From an uncultured Verrucomicrobia subdivision 3 bacterium (GTDB lineage: Bacteria > Verrucomicrobiota > Verrucomicrobiia > Limisphaerales > UBA11358): a stretch of DNA of 63,347 bases. The DNA lies in contig CAIRJF010000024.1 of the NCBI GenBank assembly GCA_903878805.1, positions 1 through 63,347 of the forward strand, written 5' to 3'. A program made the translations under genes and the position numbers. This document shows positions 19,605 to 28,348 of this stretch, one piece after another. The notes beneath the pieces were generated by a model. That model saw only the letters and a list, made by a program, of their open reading frames with translations, did no database searches and was not told the DNA's origin. Positions within the stretch are counted from its first letter, which is position 1. The number at the start of each line of letters is the position of its first letter.

Positions 19605-19609
19605 TTTAT

Positions 19610-19623
19610 TTCAGCGCGCTGAA
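19610..19623. promoter_or_regulatory. 14-bp perfect palindrome at regulator start
   Basis: TTCAGCGCGCTGAA is a perfect 14-bp palindrome located 6-19 nt upstream of the ATG of the ArsR-methyltransferase gene. The position overlaps its ribosome-binding region and fits an autoregulatory operator. Confidence 0.45.
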
Positions 19624-19641
19624 CTTTTTTACAGAAAGCAT

Positions 19642-19701
19642 TTGACGCGCTTCAATTCAGATATATCATCCTATCCAGATACGTCAATATGTTGTTGACG
19701 T
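19642..19701 (+). promoter_or_regulatory. metK-ahcY promoter and candidate operator
   Basis: A -35-like TTGACG (19642-19647) and a -10-like TATCAT (19664-19669) are spaced by 16 bp. The -10 region includes the 8-bp palindrome GATATATC (19660-19667). Just downstream, ACGTCAA (19681-19687) and TTGACGT (19695-19701) form a perfect 7-bp inverted repeat with a 7-nt spacer. The repeat sits where a repressor would block the start of transcription. No SAM or SAH riboswitch fold was recognised, consistent with protein-based control. Confidence 0.45.
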
Positions 19702-19720
19702 GAAACCAAAAAAATATTCC

Positions 19721-20887
19721 ATGAGCAAATATATCTTCTCATCCGAGTCCGTCGGCGAGGGCCATCCGGACAAAGTGGCCGACACCATTTCCGATGCTGT
19801 GCTGGACGCCTGTTTTACGCAGGACAAGTTTAGCCGTGTCGCCTGCGAAACCTACGTGAAGTCCAACATCGTCATCATCGGCGGTGAAATCACCACCAAG
19901 GCCAAGCTGGACTACGTAGCCATCGCGCGCAAGGCCATCCGCGAAATCGGTTATGTCAACGATGACGATGTGTTTCATGCGGACAAGGTTTTCGTCAACG
20001 TCATCGTGACGCAGCAGTCGCCGGACATCGCGCAAGGTGTGGATGCCAAGAAGGCCAAGGGCAAAAAAACCGCGAAGCAGGGTGCGGGCGACCAAGGTTT
20101 GATGTTCGGTTACGCCAGCAACGAAACGCCGGAACTGATGCCCGCGCCAATCATGTTCGCGCACCGTCTCGGCCGCGAGCTGACCAAGATTCGCAAGAGT
20201 GGCAAAGTGCCGTGGTTGCGCCCCGACGCGAAATCTCAGGTCTCGGTCGTTTACGAAAATGGCAAGCCGGTGGCGATTTCCAACGTCGTCATTTCCACGC
20301 AACACGCGGCGGATGTCGAGCACGCGGAGATTGAAAAATTTCTAATCGCGAACGTCATCAAAAAAGTTCTCCCCGCGAAGTTGCTGACGAACCAGACGGA
20401 ATTTCTCATCAATCCGACCGGACGTTTCGTCATCGGTGGACCGCAGGGCGACACCGGTTTGACCGGCCGCAAGATCATTGTGGACAGCTATGGCGGTTCC
20501 GGTCGTCACGGTGGCGGCGCGTTCTCCGGCAAGGATCCGACGAAGGTGGACCGCAGCGCCGCTTATATGGGCCGCTGGGTAGCGAAGAACATCGTGGCCG
20601 CCGGTTTCGCCGCGAAGGCGGAAATCCAGTTCGCCTACGCCATCGGTTATCCTGATCCAGTAAGCGTGTATGTGGACACCTTCGGCACCGGCACGGTTTC
20701 CGACGAGAAAATCGTCAAGGCTGTCAACAAAGTGTTCAGCTTCCAGCCGTCTGACATCATTGACCAGCTCAACCTGCGTCGCCCGATTTACAGCAAGACC
20801 ACGAACTACGGTCACTTTGGCAAGAGCGACAAAGCCCTCACTTGGGAAGCGACCGATAAAGTCGCCGCGCTCAAGAAAGCAATTTAA
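19721..20887 (+). CDS. metK: S-adenosylmethionine synthetase
   Basis: A 388-residue enzyme making S-adenosylmethionine from methionine and ATP. Signature regions: [19 protein letters not shown] (core EGHPDKVAD, 13-21), [12 protein letters not shown], and the phosphate-binding [19 protein letters not shown] (core [12 protein letters not shown]). The frame opens at a GTG at 19700, but the ATG at 19721 gives the family start [11 protein letters not shown]. It is followed 20 bp later by ahcY, forming a two-gene methyl-cycle operon that diverges from the SahR-like gene. Confidence 0.97.
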   Translation: MSKYIFSSESVGEGHPDKVADTISDAVLDACFTQDKFSRVACETYVKSNIVIIGGEITTKAKLDYVAIARKAIREIGYVNDDDVFHADKVFVNVIVTQQSPDIAQGVDAKKAKGKKTAKQGAGDQGLMFGYASNETPELMPAPIMFAHRLGRELTKIRKSGKVPWLRPDAKSQVSVVYENGKPVAISNVVISTQHAADVEHAEIEKFLIANVIKKVLPAKLLTNQTEFLINPTGRFVIGGPQGDTGLTGRKIIVDSYGGSGRHGGGAFSGKDPTKVDRSAAYMGRWVAKNIVAAGFAAKAEIQFAYAIGYPDPVSVYVDTFGTGTVSDEKIVKAVNKVFSFQPSDIIDQLNLRRPIYSKTTNYGHFGKSDKALTWEATDKVAALKKAI

Positions 20888-20907
20888 CAACTAACAAAAT
20901 ATAAATT

Positions 20908-22440
20908 ATGCCCACCATCAAACTCCCTCCGTCCCGCCGCACCATCGTCAAACTGAACAGCAACGGCAAAGCCAAGGCCGTCGTCGCTGAAGTCAGCGAG
21001 ACTTTTGCGAAATACGCCGCGCAGACTCCTGCCGGCAAAGACTACATCGTCCGCGATTTCTCGCTCGCCGAATGGGGCCGCAAGGAACTCGACGTGGCGG
21101 AACACGAAATGCCCGGCCTGATGTCCGTGCGCAAAAAATACGCGAAGGCAAAACCGCTCAAAGGCGTGCGCATCACGGGTTCGTTGCACATGACGATCCA
21201 GACGGCGGTGCTCATCGAAACGCTCGTCGCCCTCGGCGCGAATGTGCGTTGGGCTTCGTGCAATATTTTCTCCACTCAGGATCACGCTGCGGCTGCCATC
21301 GCGGCGACCGGCACGCCGGTGTTCGCGTGGAAGGGCGAGACGCTTGAAGAATATTGGGAACTCACGCTCAAGGCGATTTTGTTCCCGGGCGACAAAGGTC
21401 CGGAACTCGTCGTTGATGACGGCGGTGACGTGACCTTGCTCATCCACAAAGGCTACGAACTCGAAAACGGTTCCAAGTGGGCTTACGAATCGAAAGGCGA
21501 CAGCCACGAAGTTTCCGTCGTCAAAGCGTTGCTCCGTCGTCTCGCGAAAGAAAAGCCCGGTCTCTGGACGAAAATCGTCAAAGACTGGAAAGGTGTTTCC
21601 GAAGAGACTACTACCGGCGTGCATCGCCTCTATCAGATGAAAGACGCGGGCAAATTACTCGTGCCTGCCATCAACGTGAACGACTCCGTCACCAAGTCGA
21701 AGTTCGACAATCTCTACGGCTGCCGCGAATCGCTTGCGGACGGCATCAAGCGCGCCACCGACGTCATGCTCGCCGGCAAAGTCGCCGTCGTCTGCGGTTA
21801 CGGCGATGTCGGCAAAGGCTGCGCGCATTCGCTCCGCGCTTATGGTTCACGCGTGGTTGTCACGGAAATTGATCCCATCAACGCGCTGCAGGCCGCGATG
21901 GAAGGTTTCGAGGTCAACACCATCGAGAGCACGCTCGGCGTCGGCGACATTTACGTCACCACCACCGGCAACTGCGACATCGTCACCGTGCAACACATGC
22001 TAGCGATGAAAGACCAGGCCATCGTCTGCAACATCGGCCACTTCGACAACGAAATTCAAGTGGACGCGCTCAAGAAACAAAAAGGCGTGCGCATCGAAAA
22101 CATCAAACCGCAATACGACCGTTATCATTTGCCCGGCAACAAGAGTATTTACATTCTTGCCGAAGGCCGGCTTGTGAATCTCGGTTGCGCCACCGGCCAT
22201 CCGAGCTTCGTGATGAGCAACTCGTTCACGAACCAGACGCTCGCGCAGCTCGACCTCTGGGCGAACAAAGACAAATACGAGCCGAACGTCTATCGTCTCT
22301 CGAAGAAACTTGACGAGGAAGTCGCGCGTTTGCATCTGGAAAAAATCGGCGTGGTGCTGACCAAGCTTACGAAAGCGCAGGCCGATTATCTCAACGTGCC
22401 GGTGGACGGCCCTTACAAACCGGAACATTACCGCTACTGA
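20908..22440 (+). CDS. ahcY: S-adenosylhomocysteine hydrolase
   Basis: A 510-residue NAD-dependent enzyme that splits S-adenosylhomocysteine into adenosine and homocysteine and so removes the inhibitor of methyltransferases. NAD-binding motif GYGDVGKG is at 297-304; substrate-site strings [24 protein letters not shown] and the C-terminal [10 protein letters not shown] are all present. The length is larger than the 430-residue vertebrate type and includes the 40-residue insertion ([16 protein letters not shown] region) seen in many bacteria. It ends 23 bp before a strong terminator. Confidence 0.97.
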   Translation: MPTIKLPPSRRTIVKLNSNGKAKAVVAEVSETFAKYAAQTPAGKDYIVRDFSLAEWGRKELDVAEHEMPGLMSVRKKYAKAKPLKGVRITGSLHMTIQTAVLIETLVALGANVRWASCNIFSTQDHAAAAIAATGTPVFAWKGETLEEYWELTLKAILFPGDKGPELVVDDGGDVTLLIHKGYELENGSKWAYESKGDSHEVSVVKALLRRLAKEKPGLWTKIVKDWKGVSEETTTGVHRLYQMKDAGKLLVPAINVNDSVTKSKFDNLYGCRESLADGIKRATDVMLAGKVAVVCGYGDVGKGCAHSLRAYGSRVVVTEIDPINALQAAMEGFEVNTIESTLGVGDIYVTTTGNCDIVTVQHMLAMKDQAIVCNIGHFDNEIQVDALKKQKGVRIENIKPQYDRYHLPGNKSIYILAEGRLVNLGCATGHPSFVMSNSFTNQTLAQLDLWANKDKYEPNVYRLSKKLDEEVARLHLEKIGVVLTKLTKAQADYLNVPVDGPYKPEHYRY

Positions 22441-22463
22441 ACAGATTCAAATCTGAAACGCAC

Positions 22464-22492
22464 AAAGGCGAACGATTTTTTCGTTCGCCTTT
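22464..22492 (+). terminator. Rho-independent terminator after ahcY
   Basis: AAAGGCGAACGA (22464-22475) pairs perfectly with TCGTTCGCCTTT (22481-22492) over 12 bp around a 5-nt T loop, and the downstream side continues as a short T run. It closes the metK-ahcY operon. Confidence 0.88.
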
Positions 22493-22545
22493 TTCATTCG
22501 CAAATTTTCATTCCCTTGGCCGCTGATTTTTCCCATCGTGTCGGC

Positions 22546-24447
22546 ATGAAATTCAACCGGGGAATTTTCGCCACGCTTTTCATTTTCAAATTGCTGGCGG
22601 CCGCCGGCGCGGAAAAACCCGTGATGCTGGAAGTGGATGCCACCGATGCGCCGCGCAATCTCCTGCACGCGCGGCTGCACATTCCGGCGCTGCCCGGCGC
22701 GCTCACGTTGTTTTATCCCAAATGGATTCCGGGCGAACATTCGCCCAGCGGTCCGGTAAACAATGTCACCGGCCTGAAATTTTTCGCGAACGGCCGGCCG
22801 CTCGACTGGCAGCGCGATGCCGAAGATATGTTTCAATTCCACCTCGTCGTGCCGCCGGGCGCGGAGGCGGTGGATGTGACGCTGGATTTTTTGCCGGCGG
22901 CGGGCGGCGGCGTGTATTCGGCGGGCGGCTCATCCACGCCGCATCTGCTCGACTTGAGCTGGAATCAGCTTTTGCTTTATCCCCAAACCGCCGCACCGTT
23001 GAAAATTTCCTTTGCGACGACGTTGATACTGCCGGACGGCTGGAAATTCGGCACGGCGCTGCCAGTTGCAAAATCATCCGGTCAAAAAACCACGTTCTCC
23101 CCTGCCCCGCTGGAAACGCTGATTGATTCGCCGGTGGTCGCAGGTGAATTTTTCCGCACGATTGATCTGACGCCCGGCGAAAATCCGCCGCATTTCCTGC
23201 ACATCGCGGCGGACAGCACGGCGGCGCTGGAAATCACGGACGCGGACAAAACCAATTTCACGCGGCTGGTGCGCGAAGCAAACGCGCTATTCGGCGCGCA
23301 TCACTATCGCGATTACCATTTTCTTTTGACGGCCAGCGACCACGTCGAGCATTTCGGACTTGAGCATCACGAATCGAGCGACGACCGCATGAACGAGGAT
23401 TTTTTGACCGACGCCGATGCGCGCACGCTGGGCGCGGAACTGCTGCCGCATGAAATGTTTCACTCGTGGAATGGAAAATTCCGCCGGCCCGCCGGCCTCG
23501 CCACGCCGGATTACCAGCAGCCGATGCGCGACGAGCTGCTCTGGGTCTATGAAGGCCTGACGGATTATTACGGAAAAGTTTTGGCGGCGCGCAGCGGACT
23601 GGAGACGAACGCTGATTTCCGCGCCGTGCTCGCACTGAATGCCGCGATGCTCGACCATCGCACCGGTCGGCAATGGCGTTCGCTTGCGGACACCGCCGTC
23701 GCTGCACCGCTGCTTTACGATTCGCCCGGCGCGGGCGTGAACCGCCGCCGCAGCGTAGATTTTTATTCCGAAGGCGATTTGATCTGGCTCGAAGCCGACA
23801 CGATTATTCGCCAGCAAACACAAGGCAAAAAGTCGCTCGACGATTTCTGCAAAAAATTTCACGGCGGCGAAAGTTCCGCGCCCGAGGTCGTGCCTTATGA
23901 TTACGCGGAAGTGGTGAAGACGCTGGACGCCGTCGCGCCGTTCGACTGGAAAAAGTTTTTTGGCGAACGCGTCTATGCCATCACGCCACACGCGCCGCTC
24001 GGAGGCATTGATAATGGCGGCTGGCGGCTGGCTTACACCAACGAGCTGCCGGCGTTCCTGAAAATCCGCGAGGCACAGCGCAAATATACGGACGTGAGCT
24101 GTTCGCTCGGCTTCACCATTACCGCCGACGGCATCATCGGCGACGTGCTGCCGGGGTCGCCCGGAGACCAAGCGGGAATTTTTCAAGGCATGAAGCTCGT
24201 CGCCGTAAACGGCCAGGCGTGGTCGGCAAAAGTTTTGCGCGACGCCGTGAAAGCCGCCGTGACCGACCGACCGCCGTTGGAACTGCTGACCGAGAACAAT
24301 GATTTTTACCGCACTTTCAAAGTGAATTATCACGGCGGCGAGCAATATCCCGTCCTCGAACGCGTCACGTCAAAACCGGATTTGCTGGATCAAATTCTAC
24401 AGCCGCTCACTCGCAATCCCGACACGCCTTCGCCCACGCAAAAATAG
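22546..24447 (+). CDS. Secreted M61 family metallopeptidase with PDZ domain
   Basis: A 633-residue exported peptidase of the glycyl-aminopeptidase type. A signal peptide lies at 1-24. The M61 catalytic motif HEMFHSWN (HExxH, H302 and H306) is followed by the glutamate-containing ELLWVYEGLTDYYG, which supplies the third zinc ligand. A PDZ-like domain lies near 515-600 (LGFTITADGIIGDVLPGSP, GIFQGMKLVAVNGQ). Family members cleave N-terminal glycine or alanine. A TTG at 22516 would extend the frame, but the ATG at 22546 begins the signal peptide. A DUF202-like gene starts 4 bp after the stop. Confidence 0.9.
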   Translation: MKFNRGIFATLFIFKLLAAAGAEKPVMLEVDATDAPRNLLHARLHIPALPGALTLFYPKWIPGEHSPSGPVNNVTGLKFFANGRPLDWQRDAEDMFQFHLVVPPGAEAVDVTLDFLPAAGGGVYSAGGSSTPHLLDLSWNQLLLYPQTAAPLKISFATTLILPDGWKFGTALPVAKSSGQKTTFSPAPLETLIDSPVVAGEFFRTIDLTPGENPPHFLHIAADSTAALEITDADKTNFTRLVREANALFGAHHYRDYHFLLTASDHVEHFGLEHHESSDDRMNEDFLTDADARTLGAELLPHEMFHSWNGKFRRPAGLATPDYQQPMRDELLWVYEGLTDYYGKVLAARSGLETNADFRAVLALNAAMLDHRTGRQWRSLADTAVAAPLLYDSPGAGVNRRRSVDFYSEGDLIWLEADTIIRQQTQGKKSLDDFCKKFHGGESSAPEVVPYDYAEVVKTLDAVAPFDWKKFFGERVYAITPHAPLGGIDNGGWRLAYTNELPAFLKIREAQRKYTDVSCSLGFTITADGIIGDVLPGSPGDQAGIFQGMKLVAVNGQAWSAKVLRDAVKAAVTDRPPLELLTENNDFYRTFKVNYHGGEQYPVLERVTSKPDLLDQILQPLTRNPDTPSPTQK

Positions 24448-24451
24448 TTTT

Positions 24452-24799
24452 ATGGAAGCACCCGGCAAATCTGAATCATCCATGCACCTCGACACTGTGA
24501 CGTTCAACGAAGTCCAGTTGTTGCTCGCCGAGAAACGCACGTCGCTGTCCGCCATGCGCACGGGCATAGCGGTTTTCGCGTTTCCACTGTCCGTGTTGAG
24601 CGTGCTGATCGCCACCTCAAAATCCTACAGCGTGAATGAGGTGGTGCAATGGCTTGTGCCGCTGATCTTGCTTAACGTCGGCTTGGTCGCGCTCGGCATT
24701 TATCTCATCACGCGGGCGGTCGTTCGCATCCGGCATTACGACCGCATGATTGACAAATTGAAAAATAAAAATCCCCGGCTGGCCGAATTGCTCGACTGA
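24452..24799 (+). CDS. DUF202-like small membrane protein
   Basis: A 115-residue protein with the DUF202-type signature LLLAEKRTSLSAMRTGIAVFAF (core AEKRTSLSAMRTG) leading into a first membrane helix, and a second helix at about 65-88 (LVPLILLNVGLVALGIYLI). The tail is basic and cytoplasmic (RIRHYDRMIDKLKNKN). DUF202 proteins are small inner-membrane proteins of unclear function. It is probably cotranscribed with the M61 peptidase and abuts the convergent alpha-galactosidase gene with no gap. Confidence 0.7.
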   Translation: MEAPGKSESSMHLDTVTFNEVQLLLAEKRTSLSAMRTGIAVFAFPLSVLSVLIATSKSYSVNEVVQWLVPLILLNVGLVALGIYLITRAVVRIRHYDRMIDKLKNKNPRLAELLD

Positions 24800-26830
24800 T
24801 TATTTGGTCGGCGCCAGCTTGTAAAGCACCACGCCGTGCGCGGGAATCGTCAGCGGCAGCGAGTCTTTGGCGGTGTCAACCGTTGCTGCGTTTTTCTGCC
24901 GCCACAAGTCGCGAACGTGAAATGTTCCGGTCAGGTTGAGCGCGGCAAAGTTGTTAAAATCCAGATTCGCCGGTTTTGCGCCGAGATTAAAAAATCCGAG
25001 CGCGCGTCCGCCGTCTTCGAGTTCTTTTTCGTAAACGCGCAAGTCACCATTGGTTAAAACGCACCTCGCCTCTTTGCCGAGCGCATCCTGGTCGAGCGCC
25101 AGCACTTCGTCGTTGCTCAACAGGCTCAACGTGAAATCATCCAGCTTCGTCATGTCGCAGCCGATGAGCAGCGGCGCGGACAACAGACACCACAAACTGA
25201 TGTGTGTGTATTGCTCGTCCGGCGTGAGACGCGTGGGATGCGTCCTGCCCCAGCCGACTTGCCCGACAATGAGCATGTCGGGGTCGTTCCAATTTCCCGG
25301 CTTTGCGAACGGCGCGGCCTTGTCCTGCTTGAAGCCGATGCCGCTCATGCTGCGCCAGGTATCAACGATGTCGCCCGTCGTGCGCCAGCAGTTGCCGTTC
25401 ACCGAGCCGCCCCAGTTCCAAACGTCCGCCATGCCGTATTGGCAAAGGCTGAAAATAATGTCGCGCTTCTGCTCGCGCAAAAATTTGCCCATCACTTTGT
25501 AAGGGTAAATCGCACCCGCGTCGTTCGTCGCCGTCTTGCCCCAGAGCGGAATATTTTTTGCGTTCGGGTCGCCGCCGGACGCGATTTCGCCGTAGCTGCA
25601 CCAGTCATATTTCAGATAATCAAAACCCCACTGCGCGTAAGTCTGCGCGTCCTGCTCCTCGTGCTGCCAGCTCGCCGCGCAACCACCACACGTCCACGGG
25701 CCGGGTGAGGAATAAAGCCCCGCCTTCAAACCCAGATAATGAATGTAATCGGCCAAGCCTTTCATGTCGGGAAAACGTGAGTTCGGCACGATGAAACCTT
25801 TTTCATCGCGGAATTTTCCCCGCAAGGTCGGGTCTTGCGAGTCGCGATGATTCTGCCAGAAATCGTCCACGTTGATGTAAGTCCAGCCGTGATTGATCAG
25901 ACCACTTTTCACCAGCGCATCCGCTGCGCTCTTGACGCGCTCTTCCGAAACCGCGCCAGCAAAACAGTTCCAACTGTTCCAGCCCATCGGCGGGGTGAGC
26001 GCGATCTGGTCGCCGACCACGATGCGGAATTTTTTCTCCGCCGTGCCGAGCGAATTTTTAGCGCGCAGCGTGACGATAAATTCACCCTTTGTTTTCAAAA
26101 CTCCCGTGATGTGGCCGGTTTTGGCATCCAGTTTCAAACCGTTGGGTAGATTCTTTGCAGAAAACTTCATCGGCCGTTCGCCCGTCGCCGGAATCGTGAA
26201 AAGAAACGGCGAACCGGGCCGCACACCGAAGACGCTCGCGCCGTTGATACGCGGCGTGGCCGGCTGATTCGGCGTCAAAATATACGGCGCAACCGGATCG
26301 GGAATCTCTTCGCCGCTCGCGACAAACGTTTTTGCCCCGGCAGTTTCAAATTTCGCATCCACCCAGTCCGCGTGGTCAAAATTGACGCCGTCGCCCGCGT
26401 CACCAACTTTTAGCGTAAGCGATTTTACGCCGGACAATTCCACTTCGCATGATTTAGCCGCATCATTTGCGCGCAACACGCCGCTGCTCCACAAAGTTTT
26501 ACCGTCGCCGATGACAAAAAATTCCACGCTCGACTGCGCATTGCTATTCACCTCGTCGTCCACGCCGACGCTGGCAAAAAAACTTTGCGCGCCGCCGCCG
26601 AGGTTGATGTTCAAAATGCTTTCAGCGTGCGTGCCGAAGCCGCGCGTGAATTCCTTGCCGCCGATGGTGAGCGCATGGCCCTCCACGGATTTGTTTTTGT
26701 GCGGCTCGCCCCAGCCTTGAATCGCGGAGCGGACGTCAAGCTGGTCGAGCCAGACAGTTTCGGCGGAGACAGTTTGGGGCGCGAGCACAGCCAGCGACAG
26801 ACCGAGCACGAACGAAAAACGTGAATTCAT
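24800..26830 (-). CDS. Secreted GH27 alpha-galactosidase with NPCBM domain
   Basis: A 676-residue exported glycosidase. Signal peptide 1-23; an NPCBM carbohydrate-binding domain at about 25-165 (FTRGFGTHAESILNINL); a putative Ig-type domain at about 195-272; then the GH27 barrel beginning LTPPMGWNSWNCF (278-290). The catalytic nucleophile is D409 in YLKYDWCSYG and the acid/base is D487 in TTGDIVDTW. A beta-sandwich C-terminal domain closes the protein (LGFFNLGAKPANL). It releases terminal alpha-galactose outside the cytoplasm; beta-L-arabinopyranosidase is an alternative activity in this family. It diverges from rdgB across 70 bp. Confidence 0.92.
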   Translation of the reverse strand: MNSRFSFVLGLSLAVLAPQTVSAETVWLDQLDVRSAIQGWGEPHKNKSVEGHALTIGGKEFTRGFGTHAESILNINLGGGAQSFFASVGVDDEVNSNAQSSVEFFVIGDGKTLWSSGVLRANDAAKSCEVELSGVKSLTLKVGDAGDGVNFDHADWVDAKFETAGAKTFVASGEEIPDPVAPYILTPNQPATPRINGASVFGVRPGSPFLFTIPATGERPMKFSAKNLPNGLKLDAKTGHITGVLKTKGEFIVTLRAKNSLGTAEKKFRIVVGDQIALTPPMGWNSWNCFAGAVSEERVKSAADALVKSGLINHGWTYINVDDFWQNHRDSQDPTLRGKFRDEKGFIVPNSRFPDMKGLADYIHYLGLKAGLYSSPGPWTCGGCAASWQHEEQDAQTYAQWGFDYLKYDWCSYGEIASGGDPNAKNIPLWGKTATNDAGAIYPYKVMGKFLREQKRDIIFSLCQYGMADVWNWGGSVNGNCWRTTGDIVDTWRSMSGIGFKQDKAAPFAKPGNWNDPDMLIVGQVGWGRTHPTRLTPDEQYTHISLWCLLSAPLLIGCDMTKLDDFTLSLLSNDEVLALDQDALGKEARCVLTNGDLRVYEKELEDGGRALGFFNLGAKPANLDFNNFAALNLTGTFHVRDLWRQKNAATVDTAKDSLPLTIPAHGVVLYKLAPTK

Positions 26831-26900
26831 CCGCTGATTTTGCCGCGGAAAAATTGCACGTCAAGCTCGCGCACCGGAAAATTTTCGCTACACTGCGCGC

Positions 26901-27587
26901 ATGACGACGCTGCTCATCGCTACGCGCAACGCCCACAAGGTCGGTGAAATTCAGGCCATCCTCGGCGCGCAATTTCGTTGCCTCACGCTGAAAGAATTTC
27001 CCGACGCGCCTGCGGTCATTGAGGACGCCGAAACATTTTTCGGTAACGCGACGAAGAAGGCAGTGGAATTTGCGCAATGGCTCGTCGCCAACTCAAAATT
27101 AAAAACTCAAAACTTAAAACTCGATTTCGTCCTCGCCGACGATTCCGGTTTGGAAGTGGACGCACTGAACGGTGCGCCCGGCGTGCATTCCGCGCGTTTC
27201 GCCGCGCTGGACAAAAATGAAAATTCAGAAGATGTGGACAATAATGCAAAGCTGCTACGACTACTGAAAGACGTGTCGCTGGAAAAACGCACCGGCCGAT
27301 TCCGCTGCGTCATTGCGCTCGTTCCCGTGCCAAACGGAAAAATTAAAGGCGCGCCGCCAGTTTGTTTTGCCGACGAGTTTGAAGCGCAGATTTTCGATGG
27401 CGTGTGCGAAGGGCAAATTCAATTTTCCGCCAGCGGCGACGGCGGCTTTGGCTACGACCCGCTGTTTGTGCCAAATGGATTCACGCAGTCGTTTGCCGAA
27501 CTTGGCGAAGATGTGAAAAACAAATTGAGCCACCGCGCAAAAGCGCTGGCGAAGCTCAAAGATTATTTCAGCAAGCTGCCAATCTGA
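26901..27587 (+). CDS. rdgB: XTP/dITP diphosphatase (RdgB/HAM1)
   Basis: A 228-residue housecleaning enzyme that hydrolyses dITP, XTP and ITP to monophosphates and keeps deaminated purines out of DNA. Family motifs: LLIATRNAHKVGEIQ (4-18), the catalytic ADDSGLEVDALNGAPGVHSARF (core ADDSGLEVDALNGAPG), GYDPLFVPNGFTQSFAEL (core GYDPLFVPNG) and LSHRAKAL. It is about 25 residues longer than E. coli RdgB. The last 25 bp overlap the 3' end of convergent suhB. Confidence 0.95.
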   Translation: MTTLLIATRNAHKVGEIQAILGAQFRCLTLKEFPDAPAVIEDAETFFGNATKKAVEFAQWLVANSKLKTQNLKLDFVLADDSGLEVDALNGAPGVHSARFAALDKNENSEDVDNNAKLLRLLKDVSLEKRTGRFRCVIALVPVPNGKIKGAPPVCFADEFEAQIFDGVCEGQIQFSASGDGGFGYDPLFVPNGFTQSFAELGEDVKNKLSHRAKALAKLKDYFSKLPI

Positions 27588-28339
27588 AGTTTCTTCCGAA
27601 GTTTGCCGTTGTCAGCGCACATGCGGAGTTTGCCGTTTGGCGCGGGGCGCGTGTAAAATTCGCCGCCGGCATTTTCCACGAGCAGGCTTCCGGCGGCCAC
27701 GTCCCACAAGTTGATGGTGCGCTCGATGTAGGCGTCGAGCCGGCCGCAGGCGACGTAAACCAGTTCCAGCGCGGCTGAACCCAGGATGCGGATTTTTTTG
27801 GCCTGTCTGGAAATACGGATGAGGTGCGGCAAACTTTTCTGCAAATTGTCCCGGCTTTTGGAAAAGCCCATCGCAATGACGCAATCGTTGAGCCGCGTGC
27901 GGTTGCTGACGCGGACAATTTTTTCATTGAGCCGCGTCGGTGCGCCTTTCGTCGTCGTCCAGATTTCGTCGGTGAACGGATCGTAAATCACGCCGACGAC
28001 GGATTGCTCGCGGTGTTGCAGCGCAATGGAAACGCAGGCGTGTGGCATGCCAAAAAAATAATTCACCGTGCCGTCAATCGGGTCAATGACCCACCGATAT
28101 TCGGCGTTCACGTCACCAGTGCTGCCTTCCTCGCCGAGCACGGGAACCTGTGGAAAACTGGCCGCGAGAATTTTTTCGATGAGCGCCTGGCATTGGACGT
28201 CGAGCTCCAACTTGATGTCGTGCGCCTCGGCAGAGTTGACGCGCTTGGGTTTGTGCCAGTTCTCGCGCATGATTTTGCCGGCGGCACGCGCGGCCTTGAC
28301 GGCGATGGCGAGGGCGGAGTTCAACGGGATTTTTTTCAT
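27563..28339 (-). CDS. suhB: Inositol-1-monophosphatase family protein
   Basis: A 258-residue Mg-dependent phosphatase. Metal-binding motifs are complete: LGEEGST (69-74), DPIDGTVNY (86-94) and WDVAAGSLLVENAGG near the C-terminus. It dephosphorylates inositol monophosphates; related enzymes act on fructose-1,6-bisphosphate or PAP, and the choice cannot be made from the sequence alone. The stop lies inside the 3' end of rdgB (25-bp convergent overlap). It begins 9 bp after the Kef-type antiporter gene, so the two probably form one transcript. Confidence 0.9.
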   Translation of the reverse strand: MKKIPLNSALAIAVKAARAAGKIMRENWHKPKRVNSAEAHDIKLELDVQCQALIEKILAASFPQVPVLGEEGSTGDVNAEYRWVIDPIDGTVNYFFGMPHACVSIALQHREQSVVGVIYDPFTDEIWTTTKGAPTRLNEKIVRVSNRTRLNDCVIAMGFSKSRDNLQKSLPHLIRISRQAKKIRILGSAALELVYVACGRLDAYIERTINLWDVAAGSLLVENAGGEFYTRPAPNGKLRMCADNGKLRKKLQIGSLLK

Positions 28340-28348
28340 CAGATAAAA

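Noticed and set aside
19605-19720. SAM or SAH riboswitch before metK
   Set aside because: No matching stems or conserved loops could be drawn; the gap is fully occupied by promoter and repeat elements.
23287-24345. 352-residue minus-strand frame inside the M61 peptidase gene
   Set aside because: Antisense to the catalytic and PDZ region of a clear peptidase; no family resemblance.
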